A DNA stretch of 64,000 bases, taken from the NCBI RefSeq assembly GCF_051954575.1, contig NZ_JBQCHP010000028.1, forward strand, positions 127,676-191,675, in the 5' to 3' direction. A program made the position numbers and the translations under genes. The notes below the pieces were generated by a model. The model saw nothing but the letters and a program-made list of their open reading frames with translations, ran no database searches and was not told the origin of the DNA. Source of the DNA: Dyella_B sp035690825. GTDB taxonomy: Bacteria; Pseudomonadota; Gammaproteobacteria; Xanthomonadales; Rhodanobacteraceae. This document shows, piece after piece, positions 17,399-26,361 of this stretch. Positions within the stretch are counted from its first letter, which is position 1. Each line of letters opens with the position of its first letter.

Positions 17399-18316
17399 TT
17401 ACTTTCCAAGCAGCGCCGCTGCGCCTTGCGCCAACAGCGCCTGGGCTACCTCATTGCCAAGCCTGGCCGCATCGCTGCCATCACCCGAGGCTTCCGCCTG
17501 CAACAGGCGCCCGCTCGAAACATCGCCCACCATTCCACACAAATGCAGGCCGCGCTCGGTCACCGTGCACCATGCGCCGACCGGCACCGTGCAACTGCCG
17601 CCCAAAACCTGGTTCATTGCGCGCTCGGCGGTGATGGCCAGGCGGGTATCGGCGTCGTCGAGCACGGCGAGGGCTTCGAGCACATCGGGCTGATCGGAAC
17701 GCGCTTCAACCGCGATAGCGGCTTGGCCCGGAGCGGGCAGCCAGTTGGGTGCGCTCATGCGGCTGCGGATGCGCTCGTGCAGTCCCAGGCGTTCAAGGCC
17801 GGCGCAGGCGAGGATGATCGCTTCGTAATGCCCGGCGTCGAGCTTCTGCAAGCGAGTGCCGACGTTGCCGCGCAGGTCGAGCAATTCCAGGTCGGGCCGC
17901 ACGGCGCGCAACAGTGCCTGGCGGCGCAAGGATGACGTGCCAACGCGCGCACCCAGCGGCAGCGCGGCCAGGTCGGCGTAGTCGTTGCTGACGAACGCAT
18001 CGGCAGCATCGGCGCGCGGCAGGATGGCGGGCAGGGCGAAGCCGGGTTCCAGTTCCGCGGGCACATCCTTGAGCGAATGCACCGCCAGATCCGCGCGACC
18101 TTCCTGCATCGCCACCTCCAGTTCCTTGAGGAACAGCCCCTTGCCGCCGACCGTCGCCAGCGACCGGTCGAGGATTTCGTCGCCGCGCGTGGTCAGTGGC
18201 ACCAGCTCCACGCGCAGGCCCGGATGCGCCGCGCGCAGCAGGCTGGCCACGTGTTCGGCCTGCCACAGGGCGAGCGCGCTCTTGCGGGTGGCGATGCGTA
18301 GCAGGGACGGCGACAT
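17399..18316 (-). CDS. hemC: hydroxymethylbilane synthase (porphobilinogen deaminase)
   Basis: A 305-residue enzyme of tetrapyrrole synthesis that joins four porphobilinogens into hydroxymethylbilane. It begins SLLRIATRKSALALWQA and has HSLKDVP, GTSSLRRQALLRAVRPDLE and the cofactor Cys in LGGSCTVPVGA (Cys242, the same number as in E. coli). The frame stays open for 25 codons upstream of the chosen ATG at 18316. It lies 191 bp downstream of algR on the same strand, as in Pseudomonas. No hemD follows; the next gene is convergent. Confidence 0.95.
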   Translation of the reverse strand: MSPSLLRIATRKSALALWQAEHVASLLRAAHPGLRVELVPLTTRGDEILDRSLATVGGKGLFLKELEVAMQEGRADLAVHSLKDVPAELEPGFALPAILPRADAADAFVSNDYADLAALPLGARVGTSSLRRQALLRAVRPDLELLDLRGNVGTRLQKLDAGHYEAIILACAGLERLGLHERIRSRMSAPNWLPAPGQAAIAVEARSDQPDVLEALAVLDDADTRLAITAERAMNQVLGGSCTVPVGAWCTVTERGLHLCGMVGDVSSGRLLQAEASGDGSDAARLGNEVAQALLAQGAAALLGK

Positions 18317-18507
18317 GCGGGCTCCGGAATCGACAGCTGCCGCCATTGTCGCGCACTTGAGGATGTTCTGATCTATTCCCGCACCCGACATGACGTCCAG
18401 AAGGTCCGCGGGCTGCGTTGCGTGGCGCAGGGCAGACCGGTTATCTGTTCAAGCCGCGCGGCGCGCATATCGTGCGGTGACAGTGTGTGGAATAGATCAG
18501 AGCATCC

Positions 18508-19209
18508 TTAACCTTCGCGCAGCAGCTTGCGCAAGGCAGGCAGGTTGCGCCGGCTGACTTCCGGACTGAAATCGGTGCCGGCCAATCGCGCCAGCACGCG
18601 GCCATCGGCCAGCGTCTTGAGGCCGACCAGGCGATGCGCCGGCACCAGGCAGTTGCGATGCAGGCGGATCAGGTCCGGATAGGTTTCCTCCAGCTGCCGC
18701 AGCGAGTCGTCGAGCAGCAGCTGATCGCCGGCGCGATGCGCCACCACATATTTCTCTTCCGCCAGCAGGCAGATCACCTCGTCCAGCGCGATGCGCACCG
18801 GCTCGCCGCGCACGCGCGCATGCAGCCAGCCGGCGGGCTCGCGTGGTTGCGCATCCAGGCGCTGGCGCACGCGCTTGAGCGCATCGCGCAGGCGTTCGAC
18901 GCGCACGGGTTTCAACAGGTAATCGGCCGCTCCCAGGTCGAACGCATGCACGGCGTGGGCTTCATAGGCGGTGCAGAACACCACCTGCGGACGTGCGCGA
19001 TTGGCCAGCCGTGCGGCCAGGGCCTTGCCATCCATGCCAGGCATGTTGATGTCCAGCAGCAGCAGGTCGGGCTGCGTCTGCGACAACGCTGCCAGCGCCG
19101 CTTCGCCGTCGCCCACGCTGCCGACCACTTCCACCTCCGGACATTCCCGCAACAAGGCGTCGAGGCGCGCCCGTGCCAGCGGTTCGTCGTCAACGATCAG
19201 TACGCGCAT
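18508..19209 (-). CDS. algR: LytTR response regulator AlgR
   Basis: A 233-residue response regulator with an N-terminal receiver domain (phospho-acceptor Asp53 in LLLLDINMPGMDG; conserved Lys in YLLKPVRV) and a C-terminal LytTR DNA-binding domain (ICLLAEEKYVVAH, LIRLHRNCLVP). In Pseudomonas AlgR controls alginate, type IV pili and virulence; targets here are unknown. The start overlaps the end of algZ by 13 bp, so the pair is co-translated. The symbol rests on the conserved algZ-algR-hemC order as well as on sequence. Confidence 0.9.
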   Translation of the reverse strand: MRVLIVDDEPLARARLDALLRECPEVEVVGSVGDGEAALAALSQTQPDLLLLDINMPGMDGKALAARLANRARPQVVFCTAYEAHAVHAFDLGAADYLLKPVRVERLRDALKRVRQRLDAQPREPAGWLHARVRGEPVRIALDEVICLLAEEKYVVAHRAGDQLLLDDSLRQLEETYPDLIRLHRNCLVPAHRLVGLKTLADGRVLARLAGTDFSPEVSRRNLPALRKLLREG

Positions 19210-20237
19210 GGCAGGAGCAACTTCACCACAAAACGATTCCCCTGGGGACCGGCTTCCACACTCGCCCGTGGCCCGAAATGATACGTCACGCGCTGGCGCA
19301 CATTGTTGAGGCCGTGCCCGCTGCCGCCGGTGGTGGGCTGGTCGGCGAGCGGATTGTCGATCTCGATGCGCAGCATGTTCCCTTCGCGCATGCCGCGCAG
19401 GATGATCTCGCCGCCTTCACGCAACGGCTGCACGCCGTGGCGCACGGCGTTCTCCACCAGCGGCTGCAGCAGCAGCACGGGCATCGGCGCGTCCAGCGGC
19501 AGATGGTCCAGCTCGCGCCGCACGCGCAGGCGTTCGCCCAGCCGCAATTGCTCGATCGCCAGGTAGCGATCGACCAGTTGCAGTTCCTGGCCGAGCGTGC
19601 CGCTATGCGCATCGTCCTGGCCCAGCGCTGCGCGGAACAGCTCGGAAAGATCCTCCACCGTGCGCTCCGCCGCGGCCGGGTCCACCCGCACCAGTGCCGC
19701 CACCGTGTTCATGCTGTTGAACAGGAAATGCGGACGAATGCGCGCCTGCAGCGCTTCCACCTTCGCGTGCGCCACCGCCGCCAGCCGCGCCTGCCATTCG
19801 GCCAGCACGTAGAAGTAGCGCAGCATCGCCGCGCCCAGCAGCGCGGCAATCGCCGCGTTGTTGCGCACGAAGCTGGGTGAATCGCCCGGAATCAGTTGCA
19901 TGTCCAGCGCGCTGTCCATCCACCGTGCCAGCACGCTGCCGACCACCACGATCAGCACCATCACCAGCCACACGCCCGCATACGGCAGCAAGCCCGGCAG
20001 GCGCAGCAACCACGGACGCAGCTTGCACAGCGCCACGCCGATCACCATCGCCACCCATTCCACGAACAGCATGCCGACACTATAGCCACGCCAGCCGCGC
20101 GTGCTTTGCGGCGCGAGCCAGGCCAGGGTCACGCACAGCGCGCCGACGATCAGCAGCGCGGAAATGACCGGCAGGCTGCAGAAGTCCGGCAGCGGACTGC
20201 GCGGTTGGGCGGACGGTTTGGTTGCGACCCCTGGCAT
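19197..20237 (-). CDS. algZ: LytS-type sensor histidine kinase AlgZ (FimS)
   Basis: A 346-residue membrane sensor kinase, partner of AlgR. About four transmembrane segments lie between residues 21 and 145, then the His_kinase domain with IRPHFLFNSMNT (His170) and a degenerate ATPase with LLLQPLVENAVRHGV and GSGHGLNNVRQR. Like its family it lacks a canonical H-box HExxTP. The open frame continues 103 codons upstream into the esterase region; ATG 20237 is chosen because the N-terminus then begins outside the membrane domain and starts 31 bp after the esterase stop. Confidence 0.9.
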   Translation of the reverse strand: MPGVATKPSAQPRSPLPDFCSLPVISALLIVGALCVTLAWLAPQSTRGWRGYSVGMLFVEWVAMVIGVALCKLRPWLLRLPGLLPYAGVWLVMVLIVVVGSVLARWMDSALDMQLIPGDSPSFVRNNAAIAALLGAAMLRYFYVLAEWQARLAAVAHAKVEALQARIRPHFLFNSMNTVAALVRVDPAAAERTVEDLSELFRAALGQDDAHSGTLGQELQLVDRYLAIEQLRLGERLRVRRELDHLPLDAPMPVLLLQPLVENAVRHGVQPLREGGEIILRGMREGNMLRIEIDNPLADQPTTGGSGHGLNNVRQRVTYHFGPRASVEAGPQGNRFVVKLLLPCAY

Positions 20238-20268
20238 GCGCGCAGTATGCCCGCTGGGATGGGGTTTT

Positions 20269-20934
20269 TCAGCGCAGGCGCGCACCGATCCAGCGACGCA
20301 GGTCGGCAACTTCCTCCGGACATACCGCATGCGGCATCGGATAGGTATGCCAGTCAACCTGGTATCCCAAGGCTTCCAGCGCGGCGCGCGATTCCACGCC
20401 CCGCTGCAAGGCCACCACCGGATCGTAAGTACCGTGTCCCCAGAAAATCGGTACGCCGGCGTTCGACGCACTGCGTTCCGCGGCCAGCGTGTGGGCGATG
20501 GGCAGATACGTCGACAGCGCAATGATGCCCGCCAGCTTCTGCTCATGGCGCAGGCCCGCCGCCAGCGCGATCGCGCCGCCTTGCGAAAAACCGGCGAGCA
20601 GGATGCGCTCGCTCGGCACGCCGCGCTCCTGCTCGCGGGTGATCAGCGCCTCCACCTGCACGATGGATTCGCGCGTGCCTGTTTCATCCTGCCGCGAGAG
20701 CAGATCGAAACCGTAGATGTCATACCAGGCCCGCATCGCCATGCCGTTGTTGATCGTCACCGGACGCACCGGCGCATGCGGGAACACGAAGCGGATGGCC
20801 GGCCATTCCGGCATCACCAGCTCCGGCACGATCGGCGCGAAGTCGTGGCCGTCCGCGCCCAGGCCATGCAGCCAGACGATGCTGTAGACGGGGTTGGCGG
20901 CGGTTTCGATTTCGAGGGCGGGGAGCAGGGACAT
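20269..20934 (-). CDS. carboxylesterase/acyl-protein thioesterase family hydrolase
   Basis: A 221-residue alpha/beta hydrolase of the phospholipase/carboxylesterase family. The oxyanion region is WLHGLGADGHDF; the triad is Ser117 in GFSQGG, Asp171 in GTYDPVV and His202 in PMPHAVC. Small acyl esters or acyl-protein thioesters are likely substrates. It is cytoplasmic, with no signal peptide, and the first gene of the leftward run esterase-algZ-algR-hemC. Confidence 0.9.
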   Translation of the reverse strand: MSLLPALEIETAANPVYSIVWLHGLGADGHDFAPIVPELVMPEWPAIRFVFPHAPVRPVTINNGMAMRAWYDIYGFDLLSRQDETGTRESIVQVEALITREQERGVPSERILLAGFSQGGAIALAAGLRHEQKLAGIIALSTYLPIAHTLAAERSASNAGVPIFWGHGTYDPVVALQRGVESRAALEALGYQVDWHTYPMPHAVCPEEVADLRRWIGARLR

Positions 20935-21006
20935 GGCGTGCTGGCAAAGTGAAACGAAGCGGCATCGTAGCAGCTACGCGCTTGAACCCCTCTCCCTCCG
21001 GAGCGC

Positions 21007-21081
21007 GTAGGTTGGGGTGCAAACCCCAACATTGCCATGCTCGGGTGCATCCGGATGTTGGGGTTTTGCACCCCAACCTAC
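21007..21081. repeat. GTAG palindromic doublet, copy 2
   Basis: Starts GTAGGTTGGGGTGCAAACCC and ends with nearly its reverse complement, finishing CCCCAACCTAC. It lies between the esterase start and the isochorismatase stop, 6 bp from the latter, and is the closest match to copy 1 at 4349. Confidence 0.85.
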
Positions 21082-21086
21082 GGGCA

Positions 21087-21734
21087 TCACGCGGCCGTGT
21101 CTTGCGCCAACAACGCCAAGGCCCGCTGATGCGAGGCATGGATCGTATCGCGCTCCGGCACGCTTCCGGTGGCGACACATGCCAGCCACTCGTCGGTGCT
21201 CAGCACGGCAGCGAACCGCGACTGCTGCACCACGCCGTACACGCGATGGATTTCCTCGGCGCTGGCGAAGCCCACGCGATTGGCGTAGGGCACACTGCCG
21301 GAAGCGTCGTGCAGGAATTCCACCTCAAGGCCGCGATCGAATGCATGCTTGACGGTGGTGTCGTCGCAGTTGTGCGTCATGTAGCCGACCACGCTCAAGA
21401 TGTCGATCTTATGTTCGGCCAGCCAGTCGGCCAGGTCGGTACCCGCGAAGGCGCTCGGCAGCAGTTTGCGTTGATAGTGATCGTGCGGGCGCTTGGCCAC
21501 GGTCTCGTGCAATTCCCAGCCGTAGGTGTCGAGGGCGAACAGCGGCGCATCCGCGGGCGAGGTCTGCTGGATCACGATCACCGGAATGCCGGCAGCGCGG
21601 GCACCGTCCATGGCACGGCCGATGTTGTGCAGCGAGCTGTTCACGGGCGGGTATTGAATCTTCAGTCCACCGGTGACGTATTCGTTCTGCACATCGATCA
21701 CGATCAGTGCACGACGCGGAGTGGTGTGGTTCAT
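21087..21734 (-). CDS. isochorismatase-like cysteine hydrolase
   Basis: A 215-residue cysteine hydrolase with the triad Asp14 (VIDVQNEY), Lys90 (HYQRKLLPSAF) and Cys123 (VVGYMTHNCDDTTVKHA). The family includes nicotinamidases, ureidoacrylate and N-carbamoyl hydrolases, so the substrate cannot be named. ATG 21734 follows AAGGAA. It is divergent from an FtrA-type AraC regulator with 118 bp between the starts; regulators of this type often control the enzyme beside them. Confidence 0.88.
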   Translation of the reverse strand: MNHTTPRRALIVIDVQNEYVTGGLKIQYPPVNSSLHNIGRAMDGARAAGIPVIVIQQTSPADAPLFALDTYGWELHETVAKRPHDHYQRKLLPSAFAGTDLADWLAEHKIDILSVVGYMTHNCDDTTVKHAFDRGLEVEFLHDASGSVPYANRVGFASAEEIHRVYGVVQQSRFAAVLSTDEWLACVATGSVPERDTIHASHQRALALLAQDTAA

Positions 21735-21796
21735 GGCTACAGTTCCTTGTGAAATAAGGTGAGCACATCTTCCACTTTCGGCGCCACGGCGAGCAG

Positions 21797-21831
21797 TGGC
21801 CCGATTGCCATTTAGCGATAGAATCGGGCCA
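21797..21831. promoter_or_regulatory. inverted repeat between isochorismatase and its regulator
   Basis: Perfect 10-bp arms TGGCCCGATT and AATCGGGCCA separated by 15 bp. It lies 22 bp upstream of the regulator ATG and 63 bp upstream of the isochorismatase ATG, so it is well placed as an operator for both. Binding by the neighbouring regulator is inference. Confidence 0.55.
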
Positions 21832-21852
21832 AGTCGCAGGAGAGCGTTGCAC

Positions 21853-22800
21853 ATGCAGCCCATCAAAGTCGCCGTGGTCGCGTTCGACCGGATTCGTCCG
21901 TTCCACCTGTCCGTACCTTGCGCCGTGTTCGGCGAAACCGAAGCACAGCCCTTGTTCCAATTGCGCGTCTGCGCAGCCGAACCTGGCCCGTTGCGCACGA
22001 GCGCGGGTTTCGACGTGGCCACGCGCCATGGCTTGCGCGAGCTGGCGCGGGCGGACGTGATCGTGGTGCCCTCCTGGCGCGATCCGCATGAGCGCGCACC
22101 AGAACCGCTGCTCGCCGCGCTGCGCCGCGCGCACCAACGCAGCGCCACCCTGGTCGGGCTCTGCCTTGGCGCCTATGTGTTGGCCGAAGCCGGTGTGCTC
22201 GACGGCAAGCTCGCCACCACGCACTGGCGCTGGACGGAGCTGTTCCGGCAACGCTTTCCCAAGGTGCGGCTCGATCCGGACGTGCTGTATGTCGACCAAG
22301 GCAACGTCGTCACTTCCGCCGGCACCGCCGCGGGCATCGATTGCTGCCTGCATGTGGTGCGGCGGCAGTACGGCGCGGACGTCACCAATCGCATCGCGCG
22401 CAACCTGGTCGTGCCGCCGCATCGCCAGGGCAGCCAGGCGCAATACATCGAACAGCCGGTGCTGAGCCGCGCTACCGATACGCCGCTCACCAAGACCCTG
22501 CATTGGGCCACGCGCCATCTGGACCAGTCGCACACGCTCGATTCACTCGCCGCGCGCGCCTTGATGAGCCGGCGCAGCTTCACGCGTCATTTCCGCCAGC
22601 ACACCGGCACCACGGTCGGTCAATGGTTGTTGTCGCAACGGCTAAGCCTGGCGCAACGCATGCTGGAAACCACCGACCAGCCGATCGAACGCATTGCAGA
22701 ATGCGCGGGCTTTGGCACGGCGTTGTCGATGCGGCAACATTTTGGTGCGGCGTTCCATACCACGCCGTCGATGTACCGGCGGGAGTTTCGGGGTGCCTGA
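21853..22800 (+). CDS. FtrA-type AraC regulator with GATase1-like sensor domain
   Basis: A 315-residue regulator. The first 190 residues are a DJ-1/PfpI-like domain (IKVAVVAFDRIRPFHLS; Cys104 in LVGLCLGAYVLAEAG) and the last 100 a double helix-turn-helix AraC domain (LDSLAARALMSRRSFTRHFRQHTG and IAECAGFGTALSMRQHF). ATG 21853 is chosen over an upstream in-frame start because the conserved domain begins there. It probably controls the divergent isochorismatase. The ligand is unknown. Confidence 0.88.
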   Translation: MQPIKVAVVAFDRIRPFHLSVPCAVFGETEAQPLFQLRVCAAEPGPLRTSAGFDVATRHGLRELARADVIVVPSWRDPHERAPEPLLAALRRAHQRSATLVGLCLGAYVLAEAGVLDGKLATTHWRWTELFRQRFPKVRLDPDVLYVDQGNVVTSAGTAAGIDCCLHVVRRQYGADVTNRIARNLVVPPHRQGSQAQYIEQPVLSRATDTPLTKTLHWATRHLDQSHTLDSLAARALMSRRSFTRHFRQHTGTTVGQWLLSQRLSLAQRMLETTDQPIERIAECAGFGTALSMRQHFGAAFHTTPSMYRREFRGA

Positions 22801-22804
22801 CGGC

Positions 22805-22900
22805 TCACCGCGTCGCCAACCCCAACTCATGCGCGCTTGCGTACGCGGCCAGCGTGGCGGCCAGAGCGAAGACGGGCAGGCAACGCAGCAAGGACGACAT
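22805..22900 (-). CDS. possible 31-residue secreted peptide
   Basis: A short frame, MSSLLRCLPVFALAATLAAY followed by ASAHELGLATR. It has a basic start, a hydrophobic core and an AYASA cleavage-like site, so it reads as a signal peptide with about 8 residues left after processing. A weak AGGGA lies about 9 nt upstream of the ATG at 22900. No family is recognised and chance cannot be excluded. Confidence 0.25.
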   Translation of the reverse strand: MSSLLRCLPVFALAATLAAYASAHELGLATR

Positions 22901-23033
22901 GCCGTAATCCCTAAGAGAACGCGGGACTAAGCAGACTATATCCCGCGCCTTTCCGGCGAAACGGGACCATTGGCGCTTGTCATGTGTACGCGCTTGGCTA
23001 TGCTGGCGAATTTTCGACTTCCGGAAACTTCTC

Positions 23034-25451
23034 ATGCGCCGACTGCTGCTCGCCGGCCTTACCGCGTTTGCCGTACTGCCTGCGGCAGCGGGCACCGCAC
23101 CCAAGCTTGACCTGGAAACCATCATGGCCAATCCGGACTGGATGGGCCACGAAGTGGAAACGCCGTATTGGAGCGTGGACGGCCGCAGCCTGTACTATCG
23201 GCTCAAGCGCGATGGCAGTCCGGTGCGGGATCTGTACCGCGTCGATCCTGCGCGTGGCGCAAGCAGCAAGCTGGACGCCGCCGCCACTGCGCATGCGGAA
23301 GGCCCCGCCGTCTACGACCGCGCGCATCGCTATGCGGCGTACATCTTTCATGGCGACGTGTTCCTGGTGGAACTGGCTAGCGGCCGGTGTACGCAAGTCA
23401 CGCGCAGCAGCCTGCCCGAATCCTCGCCGCGCTTTTCCGCCGATAGCCGCACGCTGCAATTTCGCGAGAGCAACAGCTGGTATGTCTACGACATCGCCAG
23501 CGGCGTTACCGCGCCGGTCGCGGTGCTGAAGTTCGCCGATGATCCGCAGGCCAAGAAGCCGGATGCGCTCGGCCAGCAACAGTTGGATCTGTTCAAATCA
23601 CTGCGTGAAGACAAGGCGGACAAGGACGCGCTGCACGCCAACGAACAGGAACTGGCCGCCGCCGATCCCTCGCGGGCGCCGCAGCCGTTCTACCTCGGCG
23701 ACAAGCAGCAGCTGGCCGATGCGGAACTGTCGCCCGATGGCCATTGGATGCTGGTAGTGACACAGCCTGCGCATCATGACGACGGCAAGGCGCCCAACGT
23801 CATCCACTTCGTCACCGATACCGGTTACACCGAAACCGAAGCGGCACGCACCTATGTCGGCCGCAACGATCCGGCGCCGCAATCGGTGTTGTTGCTCGAC
23901 CTGGTTGCGCACAAATCGTATCCGCTTTCGACCGACAAGCTGCCGGGCATCAAGGACGATCCGCTGCAGGCGATCCGCGCCAAAACCATCGCGCAACTCC
24001 AGCAAGCCGGCAAAGGCGATGACGCCAGGGCCTTGAAGGCGCCGGACGTGCGACCGGTCACCTTGTACAGCATGGACAGCGGCAGCGCTGGCATCGTGTG
24101 GACCGACGACGGCCGCAACGCCGCGCTGGAATTCCTCGCCATCGACAACAAGGATCGCTGGATCGCCAGCGTCGACTTCACGCACCACACGCTGGTGCCA
24201 CAGCATCGGTTGCACAACGACGCCTGGATCAACTGGATCTTCAACGAGTTCGGCTGGCTCAAGGACGGCCGCACGCTGTGGTACCTGAGCGAAGAAAGCG
24301 GCTATTCGCAACTCTACATAAAGCCGGTCGATGGCGCGACGAAAGCCCTGACCTCCGGCAAGTTCGAAGTGAGCCAGCCGCAGCTGTCCAACGACGGCAA
24401 ATGGTTCTACCTGCGCACGAACAAGACCGCGCCTTACAGCTACGACATCTACCGCGTGCCTTCCAACGGTGGCGAGCTCAGTCGCATCACGCGCTACGGC
24501 GGCATGGACCAGTTCGTGCTGTCGCCGGACGACACGCAACTGGCGGTGCTGCACTCTTCCGCTTATGTATTGCCGCAACTGGCCGTGCAGAACGTCGACG
24601 GCAGCGCGCCGCGCGAATTTACCCACACCATGAAGCCCGGGTTCACTGCCTATGCGTGGATCGAACCGAAGATCGTGGAAGTGCCGTCTTCGCATGGCGC
24701 CGGCGTGATCTACGCGAAGTATTACGGCCCGGCAGATGACACCGCCGCGCCGGCTTCGCGTCCGGCCGTGCTGTTCGTGCACGGCGCCGGCTATCTGCAA
24801 GACGTAAAGCAAGCTGCGACCTATTACCAGCACGAGCAACTGTTCAACAACCTGCTGGTGCAGCAAGGCTACGTGGTGCTGGACATGGACTACCGCGCCT
24901 CCGAAGGCTACGGCAGCGCGTGGCGCACGGCGATCTATCGCCAGATGGGTCATCCGGAACTGGAAGACCTGCTCGACGGCAAGGCCTGGCTGGTGAAGAA
25001 CCATGGCGTCGACCCCAAGCGCGTGGGCATCTACGGCGGCAGCTATGGTGGCTTCATGACCGAAATGGCGCTGCTGCGCGCACCCGGCGAATTCGCCGCC
25101 GGCGCGGCGCAGCGTCCGCCGTCGGACTGGGTGACCTACAACGCGCCGTATACGTCCGACATCCTCAATGATCCGCAGCTCGATCCGGAGGCGTACAAGA
25201 CTAGTTCGCCGATCACGTACGCGGAAAACCTGCGCGATCCGCTGTTGATCAACCATGGCCTGATCGACGACAACGTGCTGGCCAGCGATTCCATTCGCCT
25301 GTACCAGCGCTTCGTGGAACTGCACAAGAAGAACTTCTGGATCTCGCTGTATCCGCTGGAGCGGCATGAATTCGAGCATGCCGATGCGTGGTATGACGAG
25401 TATCGGCGCATCGATGAGTTGTTCGAAACGTGGGTGAAGCCGGCACGTTGA
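23034..25451 (+). CDS. S9 family DPP4-like serine peptidase, exported
   Basis: An 805-residue peptidase with a signal peptide (MRRLLLAGLTAFAVLPAAAG), an N-terminal beta-propeller of TolB-like repeats (YWSVDGRSLYY, SPDGHWML, LSPDDTQLAVL) and a C-terminal hydrolase domain. The triad is Ser670 (YGGSYGGFMTE), an Asp in GLIDDNV (about 745) and His778 (LERHEFEHAD). It probably removes dipeptides from peptide N-termini in the periplasm. ATG 23034 is preferred to an upstream in-frame start because it places the signal peptide first and has GGAAA upstream. It resembles the peptidase at 4.4-6.5 kb. Confidence 0.9.
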   Translation: MRRLLLAGLTAFAVLPAAAGTAPKLDLETIMANPDWMGHEVETPYWSVDGRSLYYRLKRDGSPVRDLYRVDPARGASSKLDAAATAHAEGPAVYDRAHRYAAYIFHGDVFLVELASGRCTQVTRSSLPESSPRFSADSRTLQFRESNSWYVYDIASGVTAPVAVLKFADDPQAKKPDALGQQQLDLFKSLREDKADKDALHANEQELAAADPSRAPQPFYLGDKQQLADAELSPDGHWMLVVTQPAHHDDGKAPNVIHFVTDTGYTETEAARTYVGRNDPAPQSVLLLDLVAHKSYPLSTDKLPGIKDDPLQAIRAKTIAQLQQAGKGDDARALKAPDVRPVTLYSMDSGSAGIVWTDDGRNAALEFLAIDNKDRWIASVDFTHHTLVPQHRLHNDAWINWIFNEFGWLKDGRTLWYLSEESGYSQLYIKPVDGATKALTSGKFEVSQPQLSNDGKWFYLRTNKTAPYSYDIYRVPSNGGELSRITRYGGMDQFVLSPDDTQLAVLHSSAYVLPQLAVQNVDGSAPREFTHTMKPGFTAYAWIEPKIVEVPSSHGAGVIYAKYYGPADDTAAPASRPAVLFVHGAGYLQDVKQAATYYQHEQLFNNLLVQQGYVVLDMDYRASEGYGSAWRTAIYRQMGHPELEDLLDGKAWLVKNHGVDPKRVGIYGGSYGGFMTEMALLRAPGEFAAGAAQRPPSDWVTYNAPYTSDILNDPQLDPEAYKTSSPITYAENLRDPLLINHGLIDDNVLASDSIRLYQRFVELHKKNFWISLYPLERHEFEHADAWYDEYRRIDELFETWVKPAR

Positions 25452-25471
25452 TGCCGTCTCGCGTTGGACGC

Positions 25472-25514
25472 GTAGGTTGGGTTACCTCCGGATCAAGTCC
25501 GGGGTAACCCAACG
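25472..25514. repeat. GTAG hairpin, single unit
   Basis: GTAGGTTGGGTTACCTCCGG with a complementary second arm CCGGGGTAACCCAAC around a short loop. It lies between the convergent S9 peptidase and PadR genes. It differs from the GTAG doublets by having one hairpin; a close relative is at 43723. Confidence 0.75.
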
Positions 25515-25530
25515 TGTCACATGTCACGTC

Positions 25531-26205
25531 TCATTTATCGCTGTCCTTGCCATCCTTACGCCCTGCGGCAATCTCCGTCGCGGCGCGCTCCAGAATCGCC
25601 ACTACGCGCTGCGCTTCGGCTTTCCAGTCACCGCCGTGCATCAGCACCGCGTGCTTGAGCGAATGCATCGCCTTACGCACCGTCATCGGCACCGACAGCT
25701 TGGCGAACATCCGTGCGCTTTCGCGCGTGCGCTCGATGATCGCCTCGACGGTGGGGCGGTTGGCGTCCAGGTACGCGCGGCCTTCGATGGTGATCGCATA
25801 CAGCTTGCGCCCGCCTTGCTCGTTCTCCACCGAGGCGTGGCCCATTTCTTCCAGCATGGTCAGGGTGGGGTAGATCGCGCCGGGGCTGGGCGAGTACTGG
25901 CCGAGGAACATTTCCTCGATCGTGCGGATCAGCTCGTAGCCGTGGCGCGGTTGCTGCTCGATCAGCGCCAGCAACAACAGCTTCAGGTCGCCGTGGCCCA
26001 GCAGGCGGCCTCCGCCACGCCGTGCGCCGCCTTGCATATCGCCCCAATCGCCGAAATCGCCGTGCTGCCCGAACCCGCCATGCCGGCCGCGCCGGCCATG
26101 GAAATCGTAGGCCTCGTGGTCGAACCCGCCGGCTTCACGCCAGCCTCCGCAGCCGCCGTCATGATGCCGATGCATGAAGCGATGGAACAGGAAGTGCCTG
26201 TGCAT
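25531..26205 (-). CDS. YqjI-like PadR family regulator with His-rich N-terminus
   Basis: A 224-residue regulator. Residues 1-65 are rich in His and Gly (MHRHFLFHRFMHRHHDGG and onwards), followed by a PadR winged helix: LLGHGDLKLLLLALIEQQ, HGYELIRTIEE, YSPSPGAIYPTLTMLEEMG. The order matches E. coli YqjI, a nickel-responsive PadR repressor with a metal-binding N-terminal extension. Metal sensing here is inferred. ATG 26205 has GGAG 6 nt upstream. Two identical CGATATATCG palindromes lie just upstream, suggesting autoregulation. A very long open frame on this strand continues upstream but is antisense to other genes. Confidence 0.85.
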   Translation of the reverse strand: MHRHFLFHRFMHRHHDGGCGGWREAGGFDHEAYDFHGRRGRHGGFGQHGDFGDWGDMQGGARRGGGRLLGHGDLKLLLLALIEQQPRHGYELIRTIEEMFLGQYSPSPGAIYPTLTMLEEMGHASVENEQGGRKLYAITIEGRAYLDANRPTVEAIIERTRESARMFAKLSVPMTVRKAMHSLKHAVLMHGGDWKAEAQRVVAILERAATEIAAGRKDGKDSDK

Positions 26206-26214
26206 GATGAACTC

Positions 26215-26249
26215 CGATATATCGAAATGACGGTTGAAACGATATATCG
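26215..26249. promoter_or_regulatory. paired CGATATATCG operators
   Basis: Two exact copies of the 10-bp palindrome CGATATATCG at 26215-26224 and 26240-26249, 25 bp apart centre to centre, followed by a half-match TATCGG. They stand out as AT-rich in this GC-rich DNA and lie between the divergent PadR and DUF899 genes, the first one 10 bp from the PadR start codon. They are likely binding sites for the PadR protein. Confidence 0.7.
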
Positions 26250-26361
26250 AAAATGTATCGGAGTGCAAGCGGCAGCCCGATGGAGCGGAAATACCCAGCT
26301 TGTCGAATTTCCCGATCTCTATCCGTCGTTCCCATAGGGCCAACCTCCGGAGGAACGCAGC

